The notes below the pieces were generated by a model. That model ran no database searches. It saw only the letters and a program-made list of their open reading frames with translations, and was not told the DNA's origin. From NCBI GenBank assembly GCA_022704985.1, contig JAKJFI010000065.1, positions 1 to 5,688 of the forward strand: a stretch of DNA of 5,688 nt, read 5' to 3'. The DNA comes from Candidatus Omnitrophota bacterium. Lineage in GTDB: Bacteria; Ratteibacteria; UBA8468; B48-G9; JAFGKM01. Position numbers and translations under genes: made by a program. Every line of letters begins with the position of its first letter. Position 1 is the stretch's first letter. Below are positions 1 through 5,477 of this stretch, in pieces.

Positions 1-660
1 GTACACCGCCCCCGGGATGAAAACCACCTTATTTCCCGTCCTGCCGACAGCCCATTTTTTGGGAAATGCGATATCCGTTATCTCTATCTCGACTTCGGGC
101 AGCAGAAACCTGTTCAGAAGCTTCTTCAGCCTGTTGACAGGCAGTCCCACTATATTGTCATAATCTCCCTTGATTTTTTCCACGAACCTGTCGCCTATTT
201 CCTGTATTGCATAGGCGCCTGCCTTGTCCATGTATTCGTTACCCGACAGGTATCCCTCAATATCCTCTTCAGTGAGCTTCCTGAACTGCACCCGTGAAAT
301 TTCATAGCCGGTAAGCAGTCTGTTCTCCAGCTTCTGATAGACCGCCAGCCCCGTTATAACCTTATGCCTCGTACCGGAAAGCATCCCCAGTATCCTTTCA
401 GCGTCTCCCCGGTCTTTCGGCTTGCCTATAATCTCCCTCTCCAGCGCAACGACGGTATCCGCGCCTATGATTATATCCTGCGGATGCCGGTCACCCACAT
501 CTTTTGCTTTCATTACCGCGGCTTCCACCGCAAATTTTACAGGGTCTGCCTCTTTGATAATGCTTTCATCCACACTGCCGGGAACTACGGTGAAATCTTC
601 CATAATCTTCTTCAGCAGTTCAAACCGCCTCGGTGACTTTGACGCCAGTATTATTCTCAT
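1..660 (-). CDS. maf: Maf-family nucleotide pyrophosphatase fused to a TRAM-like domain (partial, runs off left edge)
   Basis: Residues 1 to about 187 form a complete Maf/HAM1-like domain. Maf proteins hydrolyse non-canonical or excess nucleoside triphosphates to monophosphate and pyrophosphate. Visible motifs are ASKSPRR (6-12), the catalytic-loop GADTVV (66-71, Asp68), GKPKD (79-83), SGTRHKVITG (95-104) and DKAGAYAIQ (145-153). The paired Arg11/Arg12 and Gln153 suggest the YhdE-type dTTP/UTP subgroup rather than the YceF (m7GTP) subgroup. A normal Maf would stop near residue 190. Here the frame continues without a stop through residues 188-220, where EIEITDIAFPKKWAVGR and KVVFIPGAV match the start of a TRAM RNA-binding domain as found at the N terminus of RlmD/RumA 23S rRNA m5U methyltransferases. 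The ATG at 660 is preceded by purine-rich AAGAGG and GAGAGA stretches. The Maf assignment is firm. The TRAM call is by motif resemblance, and a methyltransferase beyond the edge is inferred. Confidence 0.9.
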   Translation of the reverse strand, partial: MRIILASKSPRRFELLKKIMEDFTVVPGSVDESIIKEADPVKFAVEAAVMKAKDVGDRHPQDIIIGADTVVALEREIIGKPKDRGDAERILGMLSGTRHKVITGLAVYQKLENRLLTGYEISRVQFRKLTEEDIEGYLSGNEYMDKAGAYAIQEIGDRFVEKIKGDYDNIVGLPVNRLKKLLNRFLLPEVEIEITDIAFPKKWAVGRTGNKVVFIPGAVY

Positions 661-842
661 ATCTTTCTCTCTAATCCTCTTATTGTAATCACGCGCTATC
701 CGGACAACTGCTGAAGCGGGCGTGAACGGTCCCCGGCGTATTATTGCGGGTACGCGAAGCAATTCTCCAGGTGCAGACCGGCTCACATCCCTTGCGAAGA
801 AAGCCGTTCGGTGCCGCGGTCAACATCAGATTAAATTCGGTA
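661..842. other. Gene-free interval with several complementary segments; possible structured RNA
   Basis: No convincing gene lies between the peptidase stop and the maf start. The interval carries several perfectly complementary short segments. GAACGGT (724-730) pairs with GCCGTTC (803-809) including one G-U, flanked by GCGG (716-719) with CCGC (813-816). Internally, GCGTA (736-740) matches TACGC (751-755) and ATTGC (743-747) matches GCAAT (759-763); these two helices interleave, so they are a pseudoknot or alternatives. CGGTC (728-732) can also pair with GACCG (776-780), and CGGCT (779-783) with AGCCG (802-806). No T run follows on either strand, so it is not an obvious terminator. I do not recognise an RNA family. 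Structure by chance, or a decayed repeat, remains possible. Confidence 0.3.
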
Positions 843-2069
843 TCAGTTGTTGGGGAAAATCGTCTGCTCCTTACTCTTCAATCCCTCTATTCTGCCCATG
901 AGGATGTCTTTCTTCTCATTAAACTGCGACATGTATTTCTTGTCGAGGGGATATGACGGCGGCATCTTAAGTGCGAGAAAATTCAGGAACTTGCCGCCCT
1001 TCTGGATACGGAAATCCAGGTGGGGTCCCGTTGACACGCCGGTTGAACCCACATAGCCTATAACCTGACCTTTCTTCACTCTTGCTCCCTTTCTAACCCC
1101 TTTGGCTATCCTTGAAAGATGCCCGTACCACGAGGTATAACCGTTTGGATGCTTTACTATAACCGTAATACCGAGTCCCCCTTTTCTTCCGGCAAGGGTA
1201 ACACTGCCATCCCCGATTGAAGAAACAGGTGTGCCGCTCTGCGCGGCGTAGTCTATGCCAAGGTGTGGACGATATATCCTGCGTATCGGATGCAGCCTTC
1301 TGTATGTGAAATAAGATGATATGCGCCTGTAGTTCAGCGGGGCCTTGAGAAAAACCGCCTCCACGCTCTTTCCTTTTTCGTCATAGTATCCGGCCTTGCC
1401 TTCTGGCGTTTCAAAATAGAAGGCATAATAGGTCTCTCCCCCTGCGCTATAGGATGCGGCTGATATTCTTTCATCCTTGAGAACGGTTCCCTTTTTATCG
1501 AAGTGCGATTCCCAGAGAATATTAAAGGTATCTCCGGTGCGGCAGTCTGTAAAAAAGTCAACCTTTGAAGCGAATATCTCTGCAAACTGTATAATTATCT
1601 CAGGGTTGACTTCCACGAAAGACATGCTTTCGTACAGAGAACTCATTATCTCCCCGCGCACCCCCCGCATTTTTTTCTCCGTTTCTATTTTGAGAGCGGA
1701 AGCCAGGTAAGCATCCCCTTCGTCTTTAGGTTCCACGACGTAATAGTCAATCGGTACGTCGTAATACGTAAATTTTCTGAACGTTCCTTCCTTGTCAAAA
1801 CAGAATTCCCACCTATCGCCTATGTTGCATTTTCTAACATCAAAGACTTTCTTCAATGCAGCGATTATCAGAGTGGCCTGCTCCGGGTTTATACTGTTAG
1901 CCGCAAGAACATCTCCCAGCATATCTCCCCCGGAGATAACCCCTTCGACGATATTGTGCCGGGGCCTGAATCTAAGAAAGTTCTCCTCGTTTTTTCTCTT
2001 GATGAGAATGAAAGGAAGGAAAACTATCAGGGTGAGCAACACTGTAAGCAGAACTCTTCTTTGCACCAT
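843..2069 (-). CDS. Membrane-anchored M23 family metallopeptidase (Csd3/OapA/MepM-like murein endopeptidase)
   Basis: This 408-residue protein should cut peptide cross-links of peptidoglycan in the periplasm. A basic N terminus (RR) and a hydrophobic segment at residues 6-23 form an uncleaved signal anchor. Residues about 45-245 resemble the regulatory N-terminal domains of Csd3/OapA-type enzymes, including a LysM/OapA-like start (GDMLGDVLAANSI) and a second domain ending in the KAPLNYRRISSYFT segment. The LytM/M23 catalytic domain spans about 250-365: His269-x3-Asp273 (HLGID) for zinc, His317 in YGHLSR, and GPHLDFR at 348-354. The last motif has Asp352 where the usual HxH has its second His, the third zinc ligand. 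A charged tail of about 40 residues follows. The ATG is 2 bases after the ispF stop, with AGG just upstream inside the end of ispF, so the two are probably translationally coupled. The family call is firm; the exact bond cut is not known from sequence. Confidence 0.9.
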   Translation of the reverse strand: MVQRRVLLTVLLTLIVFLPFILIKRKNEENFLRFRPRHNIVEGVISGGDMLGDVLAANSINPEQATLIIAALKKVFDVRKCNIGDRWEFCFDKEGTFRKFTYYDVPIDYYVVEPKDEGDAYLASALKIETEKKMRGVRGEIMSSLYESMSFVEVNPEIIIQFAEIFASKVDFFTDCRTGDTFNILWESHFDKKGTVLKDERISAASYSAGGETYYAFYFETPEGKAGYYDEKGKSVEAVFLKAPLNYRRISSYFTYRRLHPIRRIYRPHLGIDYAAQSGTPVSSIGDGSVTLAGRKGGLGITVIVKHPNGYTSWYGHLSRIAKGVRKGARVKKGQVIGYVGSTGVSTGPHLDFRIQKGGKFLNFLALKMPPSYPLDKKYMSQFNEKKDILMGRIEGLKSKEQTIFPNN

Positions 2070-2071
2070 AA

Positions 2072-2551
2072 TTACCTATGTGTTTTTTCCAGGAGCACCG
2101 ACACCATGCAGGCGCAGGCATTGCCGGCGCCAATTTCTCCCAGACCTTCAAATGTTTTTGCTTTAATACCTATACTTGCCTTCTCAATCCCGAGCATCGC
2201 CGACAGGCTTTCCTTTATCGTTTCATAAAAGGGCATCAGCTTCGGTTTTTCGCACATGACGACCACATCCACATTCTCTATTCGGCTGTCTTGCTCCTGC
2301 ATCACCCGCAACGCCTTCTTAAGAATCTTCCTGCTGTCAATACCTTCTATGCCGGCGTCGGTATCAGGGAAGAAGGAGCCTATGTCGGGGTTTCCCGTCG
2401 CTCCAAGGATTGCATCGCTCAAAGCATGGAGAAGAACATCTCCGTCGCTATGTCCCAGCAGTCCCTTCTCAAAGGGTATCTCCACTCCGCCCAGCAGGAA
2501 CTTTCGCCCCTCCGCCAACCTGTGTATATCAAACCCCAGCCCCGTTCTCAT
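2072..2551 (-). CDS. ispF: 2-C-methyl-D-erythritol 2,4-cyclodiphosphate synthase
   Basis: IspF converts CDP-methylerythritol 2-phosphate to the cyclic diphosphate MEcPP, releasing CMP, in the cytosolic MEP route to isoprenoids. The 159-residue length is normal. The metal site is intact: Asp8 and His10 in GFDIHRL and His42 in LLHAL, with the GHSDGDV loop at 33-39. SFFPDTD (58-64) is the substrate-loop signature, and the C-terminal KTFEGLG (132-138) carries Glu135. Downstream of this the family's GRGEG turn is replaced by GAGNA, so positions equivalent to E. coli Phe139, Arg142 and Glu144 are Glu, Ala and Asn. AAGGGG precedes the ATG. The gene lies 44 bases after rbr and 2 bases before the M23 gene. 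No ispD lies next to it in this window, although the two are often paired or fused elsewhere. Confidence 0.97.
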   Translation of the reverse strand: MRTGLGFDIHRLAEGRKFLLGGVEIPFEKGLLGHSDGDVLLHALSDAILGATGNPDIGSFFPDTDAGIEGIDSRKILKKALRVMQEQDSRIENVDVVVMCEKPKLMPFYETIKESLSAMLGIEKASIGIKAKTFEGLGEIGAGNACACMVSVLLEKTHR

Positions 2552-2564
2552 ATCCCCTTATTAT

Positions 2565-2590
2565 GAAACACACATGCCTGATGTGTTAAT
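2565..2590. repeat. Short inverted repeat in the rbr-ispF gap
   Basis: ACACAT at 2570-2575 and ATGTGT at 2581-2586 form a perfect 6-bp inverted repeat around a 5-base loop. A shifted register (AACACA/TGTGTT) is also possible. It sits in the 44-base gap between rubrerythrin and ispF, upstream of the ispF ribosome binding site. No T run follows on the minus strand, so it is more likely a weak mRNA hairpin or processing site than a terminator. It could also be chance. Confidence 0.3.
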
Positions 2591-2595
2591 CCGGT

Positions 2596-3174
2596 TTAAT
2601 AATTATCGGCAAACAATTCATAATAGGCCTGCGGATGCTTGCACGCAGGACATTCTTTCGGCGCCTCATCCCCTTCAACAACATACCCACAGTTGATGCA
2701 GTGCCACTTCACAGACTGTTTCTTTTTAAAAACCTCTCCCTCGGCTATGTTCGCAATCAGCTTGCGGTAGCGGGACTCATGAAATTTCTCTACCTTCGCT
2801 ATATGGTCAAACGACCTGCTGATGTCCAAAAAACCCTCTTCCTTCGCGATGCCTGCAAAATCCTGGTAGAGCACCGTCCACTCCAGATTCTCCCCCGCGG
2901 CCGCTTCTTCAAGGTTGGTCTTCGTGTCGCTGATTACCCCTGCAGGATAAGATGCCGTTATCTCGACATCCCCGCCTTCAAGGTACTTGAAGAACACCTT
3001 TGCATGCTCTTTTTCATTTTCGGCGGTCTCCGCAAAAATGCGGCTTATCTGCTCATACCCTTCTTTCTTCGCCACACTCGCAAAATAGGTATATCTGTTT
3101 CTCGCCTGCGACTCTCCCGCAAATGCCTTAAGCAGGTTCTGCTCCGTTTTAGTCCCCTTTACTGATTTTACCAT
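2596..3174 (-). CDS. rbr: Rubrerythrin (non-heme diiron peroxidase with C-terminal rubredoxin domain)
   Basis: Rubrerythrin reduces hydrogen peroxide to water in the cytoplasm of anaerobes and microaerophiles, taking electrons from rubredoxin or related carriers. The 192-residue length and two-domain layout are typical. The ferritin-like four-helix domain covers about 1-148, with diiron ligand candidates Glu21 (AGESQAR), Glu54 and His57 (ENEKEH), Glu95/Glu98 (GENLEW) and Glu129/His132 (VEKFHE). The rubredoxin-like FeS4 domain covers 155-192, with Cys159-x2-Cys162 (CINCGY) and Cys175-x2-Cys178 (CPACKHP). A strong GGAGGAGG at 3185-3178 precedes the ATG, and the gap to the upstream gene is 14 bases, so it is probably co-transcribed with the DUF4380-like gene. 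I see no obvious PerR-type palindrome nearby. All key residues are present and confidence is high. Confidence 0.97.
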   Translation of the reverse strand: MVKSVKGTKTEQNLLKAFAGESQARNRYTYFASVAKKEGYEQISRIFAETAENEKEHAKVFFKYLEGGDVEITASYPAGVISDTKTNLEEAAAGENLEWTVLYQDFAGIAKEEGFLDISRSFDHIAKVEKFHESRYRKLIANIAEGEVFKKKQSVKWHCINCGYVVEGDEAPKECPACKHPQAYYELFADNY

Positions 3175-3188
3175 ATGCCTCCTCCCGG

Positions 3189-4055
3189 TTATTTATACAT
3201 CTCTGTCTTTATTATCGCATCTTCAACGTCGGACTGTGATGGAGAAAGGGCGGGTATCTCCAAGACCCTCCATGTCTCCCTGTGTTCCGCGGTATCGCCC
3301 GGCTCCAGGACTTTAAGCGGACCTACGGTCTCAAGCTCAAGCATATCGGAATTTGCATAAACCTCAACACTGCAACCGAAATCAGGATACTCTCCCTGCT
3401 CCTGCGCGAACTTCTTGACAAAAAGCAGGCCGTCAACCCAGTATGCTGTCCAGCATGGAAACGCCATTGTTCCTATCTTGACCGGATTCTTGCACCGCAC
3501 ATCCTGTTTCAGGAATATGAAATCTTTCGCCATTACGAGCCGCTCGTCGGAAAAGTCGGCATAGGGCCACAGCACAAGACGCCTGTCCGGGAGACATCCA
3601 GCGCCCCCGGCCTTAACCGGTATAACGGCAAAACCCCCCGTTTTCATAACGCTCAACGCCCAGCAGGCAAGGGTAATCGGCCACCTTCCTATGTTTTTTA
3701 TCCGGTGTATGACATCCACTGAAAAAGCTCCTGCGGGACTTATCTCCAGCTCCTTCTGTATGCCATTCTGTATTTCTGGATTGCCATAAATATTGACACG
3801 CCCGTTCCTTTCCTCGACCCTTACAGGGGTATTATCGGGCGAGTATGAACGCGGTATATCCTCAGGCGATGACCATAGCCGGTGACCTCCGTATATATGC
3901 CAAAACCCGTCAGGTGTGTCAGTTCCGGCATCAGGCAGAATCCCGAACAGATTTTCGCAAGGACGGTTTTTAACCGTCAATTTCATTATCCTGGGACCTA
4001 TATCCCTGGCCACGCCCAACACCAAATCCCCCACATGGAACTCTCTTACATTCAT
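3189..4055 (-). CDS. DUF4380 / aldose-1-epimerase-like protein of unknown function
   Basis: The 288-residue product (ATG at 4055) looks like a galactose-mutarotase-fold, carbohydrate-binding beta-sandwich protein of the DUF4380 type. Points of resemblance are GPRIMKL near the N terminus, the central YGGHRLWSSPE segment, WALSVMKTGG in mid-protein, and the late CSVEVYANSDMLELETVGPL with a following PGDTAEHRETW. There is no signal peptide or membrane segment, so it is likely cytoplasmic. The substrate and reaction are unknown. The frame is open upstream to a TTG at 4118 and an ATG at 4088, but both lie in or before the promoter hexamers (TTGACT/TACAAT). The ATG at 4055, preceded by GAGGAAAGGGAG, is therefore preferred. 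It is the first gene of the minus-strand run; rubrerythrin follows after 14 bases. No sugar-metabolism neighbours clarify its role. Confidence 0.75.
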   Translation of the reverse strand: MNVREFHVGDLVLGVARDIGPRIMKLTVKNRPCENLFGILPDAGTDTPDGFWHIYGGHRLWSSPEDIPRSYSPDNTPVRVEERNGRVNIYGNPEIQNGIQKELEISPAGAFSVDVIHRIKNIGRWPITLACWALSVMKTGGFAVIPVKAGGAGCLPDRRLVLWPYADFSDERLVMAKDFIFLKQDVRCKNPVKIGTMAFPCWTAYWVDGLLFVKKFAQEQGEYPDFGCSVEVYANSDMLELETVGPLKVLEPGDTAEHRETWRVLEIPALSPSQSDVEDAIIKTEMYK

Positions 4056-4079
4056 CTCCCTTTCCTCAGTCGCTAACAC

Positions 4080-4115
4080 TGCAATCATTGTAAAACACTC
4101 CTCCCCGCAAGTCAA
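4080..4115 (-). promoter_or_regulatory. Sigma70-type promoter for the minus-strand operon
   Basis: On the minus strand, TTGACT (4115-4110) and TACAAT (4092-4087) are separated by exactly 17 bases, close to the sigma70 consensus. Initiation would fall near A4080, giving a leader of about 25 bases containing GAGGAAAGGGAG before the ATG at 4055. It would drive the DUF4380-like gene, rbr, ispF and the M23 gene, and perhaps maf. This placement argues against the upstream in-frame TTG and ATG as starts. Confidence 0.7.
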
Positions 4116-4170
4116 CAATCCTCCTTCGACATTCCCGCCTTCCTTTAGTAGAATTTTTCCCCATCTTCTC

Positions 4171-4206
4171 TTTATCTTGAAGCCCTTTCACAGTACAATA
4201 CATACG
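4171..4206 (+). promoter_or_regulatory. Weak promoter with -10 box against the reductase start codon
   Basis: TACAAT at 4194-4199 is a good -10 box. The hexamer 17 bases upstream (TTTATC, 4171-4176) is a poor -35, and there is no extended -10 TG. The predicted first base is 4206 or 4207, directly at the ATG of the aldo/keto reductase, which has no Shine-Dalgarno sequence. The transcript may therefore be leaderless. The promoter lies back to back with the minus-strand operon promoter in the 151-base divergent gap. Confidence 0.35.
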
Positions 4207-5310
4207 ATGATACCGGCAATAGAATTCGGAGAGACCCCTTACAGGGTGAAGAGACTCGGTTTGGGGGCGATGCGGCTTCCAACGCTCCCGGACGGGAAGG
4301 TGAATTTCGACCTTTCAACCCCGCTTATAAGGTATGCCGTTGAAAACGGGATAAACTTCTTTGACTCCCACCATTTCTACCACAACGGACAGAGCGAGGA
4401 GGCAATCGGCAGAGCCATCAAAGGCATCCCGAGGGAAAGCATAATTCTCCAGACAAAGATCGGGATGTATAACAATTACAGGGAGAGAGAATGCTGGCAG
4501 CTTCTTGAAACAGCATTGAAGAAACTCGGAACGGACTATATAGACTTCTACTTCACCCACAGTCTCAGCATGAAGAATTATCTCAAATATAACAGGCTGT
4601 TCCTCAAGTTTACCAATAAGGCTATTCGGCAGGGGCTTATAAAGTACCGGGGTTTTTCGGTGCACGACAACCCGGAAAACATAAAAAAGTTCATCCTCTC
4701 CGGGGAATTTTCCGCAATGCTCATCCAGTACAATCTCATAGACCGCAGCAACGAAGAGCTCATATCGCTTGCCTCCGAAAACAAGCTCGCCGTTGAGGTG
4801 ATGGGCCCTGTTGCAGGCGGACTTCTGTCAATACGGAACGACAAGCTGATTGAATCCTCACCAGTCAGGGTGGAAAGCACGGCTGAACTTGCGCTCAAAT
4901 TTGTCATGGCAAATCCCGACATTGACGTAGCGCTATCGGGCATGTCAACAATCCCGCAGATAAGGGAAAACATTGCAACGGTTTCCGACCCGGAGCAGTT
5001 TTCCCGCCAAGATGCGAAGAAACTCGCCGAAACCTTCGAAGAGAGAAAGAAACTGCAAGAGCTGTACTGCACCGGATGCCAGTACTGCATGCCCTGTCCT
5101 CACAAAGTGAACATCCCCGCCATTTTCAGATTTTACAACATGGCAACTGTTTACGGCTTCACGGAGGGGGCGAAAAAGAAATACGAAAGCCTGAAGCCCA
5201 GAGAGAAAGCATCCATGTGCAAAAATTGCGGGAAGTGCGAATCCGCATGCCCCCAGAAGCTCTCTATCAGGAAGAAACTGCAGGATGCAAAATCCTATTT
5301 CGAGGGATGA
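4207..5310 (+). CDS. Aldo/keto reductase with C-terminal 2x[4Fe-4S] ferredoxin-like module (COG1453 type)
   Basis: The 367-residue protein joins a TIM-barrel aldo/keto reductase to an iron-sulfur electron-transfer tail. In the barrel (about 1-280), RLGLGAMRLP (16-25) is the opening strand and turn. The catalytic tetrad candidates are Asp53 and Tyr58 (FFDSHHFY), Lys84 (QTKIG) and His118 (YFTHS). The tail has Cys288-x2-Cys291-x2-Cys294-x2-Cys297-Pro and Cys338-x2-Cys341-x2-Cys344-x3-Cys348-Pro, enough for two [4Fe-4S] clusters. Such proteins are common in anaerobes and are thought to couple NAD(P)H or ferredoxin to an unidentified carbonyl substrate. The frame is open back to 3916, but that stretch is antisense to the DUF4380-like gene. 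The ATG at 4207 places the first strand correctly and follows a -10 box. No Shine-Dalgarno sequence is visible. Transcription is divergent from the rubrerythrin operon. The substrate is unknown. Confidence 0.9.
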   Translation: MIPAIEFGETPYRVKRLGLGAMRLPTLPDGKVNFDLSTPLIRYAVENGINFFDSHHFYHNGQSEEAIGRAIKGIPRESIILQTKIGMYNNYRERECWQLLETALKKLGTDYIDFYFTHSLSMKNYLKYNRLFLKFTNKAIRQGLIKYRGFSVHDNPENIKKFILSGEFSAMLIQYNLIDRSNEELISLASENKLAVEVMGPVAGGLLSIRNDKLIESSPVRVESTAELALKFVMANPDIDVALSGMSTIPQIRENIATVSDPEQFSRQDAKKLAETFEERKKLQELYCTGCQYCMPCPHKVNIPAIFRFYNMATVYGFTEGAKKKYESLKPREKASMCKNCGKCESACPQKLSIRKKLQDAKSYFEG

Positions 5311-5331
5311 CGCATAACCGCGCTCCATCTC

Positions 5332-5368
5332 TTGACACCTACCCTTACATACGGGTATAACCATTACG
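5332..5368 (+). promoter_or_regulatory. Near-consensus promoter downstream of the reductase gene
   Basis: TTGACA (5332-5337) is a perfect -35, followed after 18 bases by TATAAC (5356-5361). The expected first base is G5368, which is exactly the first base of the left arm of a 13-bp inverted repeat. It begins 21 bases after the reductase stop, so it serves something downstream: the structured segment at 5368-5477 and/or the frame at the right edge. Confidence 0.6.
5340..5357 (+). promoter_or_regulatory. Possible operator inside the promoter spacer
   Basis: TACCC (5340-5344) and GGGTA (5353-5357) form a perfect 5-bp inverted repeat around 8 bases. It occupies the spacer and overlaps the first bases of the -10 hexamer TATAAC. 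A repressor bound here would block the promoter. The arms are short, so chance is a real alternative, and no regulator gene is in the window. Confidence 0.25.
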
Positions 5369-5477
5369 GAGAGTTCAGAGAGCAGGAAAGTTTGTGAAGT
5401 AAGTATGCGGTAAGAAGCAGAACCAGTACGTGTTTCACAAAGCAGTCCGAAGAACTCTGAACTCTCCCTCTCTTTTT
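5368..5477 (+). ncRNA. Candidate small RNA or structured leader with 13-bp terminal stem
   Basis: GGAGAGTTCAGAG (5368-5380) is the perfect reverse complement of CTCTGAACTCTCC (5455-5467). Nested inside, TTTGTGAA (5391-5398) matches TTCACAAA (5434-5441) and can be extended by G-U, U-G and A-U pairs. GGA (5385-5387) can pair with TCC (5446-5448), and GTA (5403-5405) with TAC (5427-5429). The result is one long rod-like fold with internal loops, about 100 bases long. It starts on the base where the upstream promoter should initiate and ends at a pyrimidine tract with TTTTT (5473-5477). This is the expected layout of an independently transcribed RNA, though the T run is set off from the stem and weak as a terminator. 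Alternatives are a structured 5' leader of the downstream frame, a 3' structure of the reductase transcript, or a small repeat. I do not recognise the family. Confidence 0.4.

Noticed and set aside
671..712. A TACAAT box on the minus strand (687-682) as a maf promoter.
   Set aside because: The only -35-like element (TTGTCC) is 14 bases away, too close, and there is no extended -10.
689..826. A 45-codon minus-strand frame starting with ATG at 826, rich in Arg, Cys and Pro.
   Set aside because: No ribosome binding site, unusual composition, and it lies wholly within the complementary segments of the 661-842 interval, so it is more likely a by-product of structured or non-coding sequence.
2078..3165. 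Long plus-strand frames (146-176 codons) across ispF and rbr.
   Set aside because: They are antisense to two genes with complete catalytic motifs and have no family features of their own.
4056..4118. An N-terminal extension of the DUF4380-like protein from TTG at 4118 (with AAGGAGG upstream) or ATG at 4088.
   Set aside because: TTG 4118 lies just upstream of and partly over the -35 hexamer, and ATG 4088 overlaps the -10 of a near-consensus promoter. The ATG at 4055 has its own ribosome site and fits the predicted leader.
3916..4206. Open frame upstream of the aldo/keto reductase ATG on the plus strand.
   Set aside because: Most of it is antisense to the DUF4380-like gene, and its translation is low-complexity Ser/Pro-rich with no family likeness.
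5402..5430. Likeness of TGCGGTAAGAAGCAG to the SRP RNA tip (CCGGAAGGAAGCAG).
   Set aside because: The closing stem and symmetric-loop partner strand of SRP RNA are missing, so it is not called as ffs.
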